14,149 bases of DNA from Planctomycetota bacterium (GTDB taxonomy: Bacteria; Planctomycetota; Planctomycetia; Pirellulales; Lacipirellulaceae), in contig JAKEGR010000027.1 of the NCBI GenBank assembly GCA_022615465.1, positions 1 to 14,149 of the forward strand, in the 5' to 3' direction. Positions 13,476 to 14,149 of this stretch are shown piece after piece. A model generated the notes under the pieces. It made no database searches and was not told the origin of the DNA. It saw only the letters and a list, made by a program, of their open reading frames with translations. Both the position numbers and the translations under genes were made by a program. Position 1 is the first letter of the stretch; the number at the start of each line of letters is the position of its first letter.

Positions 13476-13884
13476 GCCGCCAAGGGTGCGTGCCTGACAA
13501 CGGACGGCAGAGTACAATTGTCCCGTTCAGGAGGCGGCCCCGGAGAGTTGCACGCAATTCATCTTTCGAGGTGTGTTCGATTTGGAAGACACCTTCCTCG
13601 ACACGCGACACATGGCCGCGATCGCCGCTTAGAGGGCCTTCGTATTCGAGATAATCGCGACGATGATCGGCAAGCTGTTCGGCATCGACTGCATTGACGC
13701 CGGCCTGTTTCGGGCAAGCCACACGCCGACGTGACGTTTCAGCGTGGAGTTTGTCCCAATCGCGGGGGAGTTGAGCAAGTGCCCAGGTGCGAAGCACATC
13801 CTCTGCTTCGAGCATCAGATCCCAGTGGGAAGGACGCTCGTAGCTGGACGGGCAATCGTGAAACAGCAGAACAAACCGTGGCAT
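13453..13884 (-). CDS. Stand-alone LigD 3'-phosphoesterase-like domain protein
   Basis: A 143-residue protein resembling the 3'-phosphoesterase (PE) domain that forms the N-terminus of bacterial NHEJ ligase LigD; that domain trims 3'-phosphate or ribonucleotide ends. ATG at 13884 gives MPRFVLLFHDCPSSYERPSHWDLMLEAEDVLRTWALAQLP. His9, His20 and Asp22 of HD…HWD and His74 in DHRRDYLEYEGPLSGDRG align by motif with the metal-site residues of LigD PE; the arginine two residues after the Asp in LigD (HYDFRLE) is Met24 here. No polymerase or ligase domain is attached and no Ku gene is adjacent. It converges with the upstream + strand gene, overlapping it by 23 bp. Activity cannot be judged from the sequence. 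Confidence 0.82.
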   Translation of the reverse strand: MPRFVLLFHDCPSSYERPSHWDLMLEAEDVLRTWALAQLPRDWDKLHAETSRRRVACPKQAGVNAVDAEQLADHRRDYLEYEGPLSGDRGHVSRVEEGVFQIEHTSKDELRATLRGRLLNGTIVLCRPLSGTHPWRLSYQPSE

Positions 13885-13980
13885 GGCGCGACCGAAAAAC
13901 GTGGCGGGTGCCATTGTCCCGACAATCGACCGGCCCGGCAATCGGATCGGCGACTGTTTGCCGCTTCTTTCAAAAAAACT

Positions 13981-14149
13981 TCAGAGGGTGGGCGACTGGA
14001 TCGTGATGACATTCGACGTCACGACAATCGGTTGCCCAAGAGTACCCCCTTCAAGTTGCGCGCGGATTTGCACCTGGTTAGGACGATTCACGTTGACTGG
14101 AATGACAAACTCCCGTCGCTGGCCAGGCATGAAGTCCAGCGGGTTGAAG
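13981..14149 (-). CDS. C-terminal end of an unrecognised protein (runs off the window)
   Basis: On the - strand a frame is open from the window edge to TGA at 13981–13983, giving 55 residues: FNPLDFMPGQRREFVIP, then VNVNRPNQVQIRAQL, EGGTLGQPIVVTSN and VITIQSPTL. It is rich in alternating hydrophobic residues, which suggests β-strands, perhaps the last part of an Ig-like or carbohydrate-type β-sandwich domain, but no family is recognisable. It is read in the same direction as the phosphoesterase-like gene, with a 96-nt gap between them, so the two could share a transcript. Confidence 0.5.
   Translation of the reverse strand, partial: FNPLDFMPGQRREFVIPVNVNRPNQVQIRAQLEGGTLGQPIVVTSNVITIQSPTL

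Overview
The window is a bacterial S10–spc ribosomal-protein cluster read entirely on the + strand. It runs from a 5'-truncated rplC through rplD, rplW, rplB, rpsS, rplV, rpsC, rplP, rpmC, rpsQ, rplN, rplX, rplE, rpsN, rpsH, rplF, rplR, rpsE, rplO and secY to adk and map. One membrane-anchored protein of unknown function follows. The last ~0.7 kb turns to the - strand, with a small LigD-type 3'-phosphoesterase-domain protein and the C-terminal end of an unrecognised protein.

The organism is probably a planctomycete (Pirellulales-like). This is inferred, not proven. The reasons are the absence of rpmD (L30) between rpsE and rplO, a zinc-ribbon S14 and L24, unusually wide spacers between ribosomal-protein genes, few Shine-Dalgarno sites, and a stand-alone small protein of the 'DNA polymerase ligase N-terminal domain' type, which I associate with planctomycetes.

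Layout: 1–4468 is the S10 block up to rplP; rpsC and rplP overlap by 62 nt in different frames. 4569–9610 is rpmC–rpsQ and the spc block without L30. 9710–12626 is secY–adk–map, the usual junction of ribosome synthesis, membrane insertion, nucleotide balance and N-terminal methionine removal. The rpmJ/infA–rpsM–rpsK–rpoA–rplQ genes that often follow are not here.

Gene content is ordinary. The unusual part lies in the spacers. Several hold 7-nt periodic repeats, at least two of them arranged as inverted arms that can fold into hairpins. The rplW–rplB and rpsH–rplF spacers share a related copy, so this looks like a dispersed family of heptanucleotide repeats inserted within an essential operon. 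A 228-nt structured spacer precedes rpsH. I found no CRISPR array, transposase, phage gene, tRNA, rRNA or evident new defence or metabolic system.
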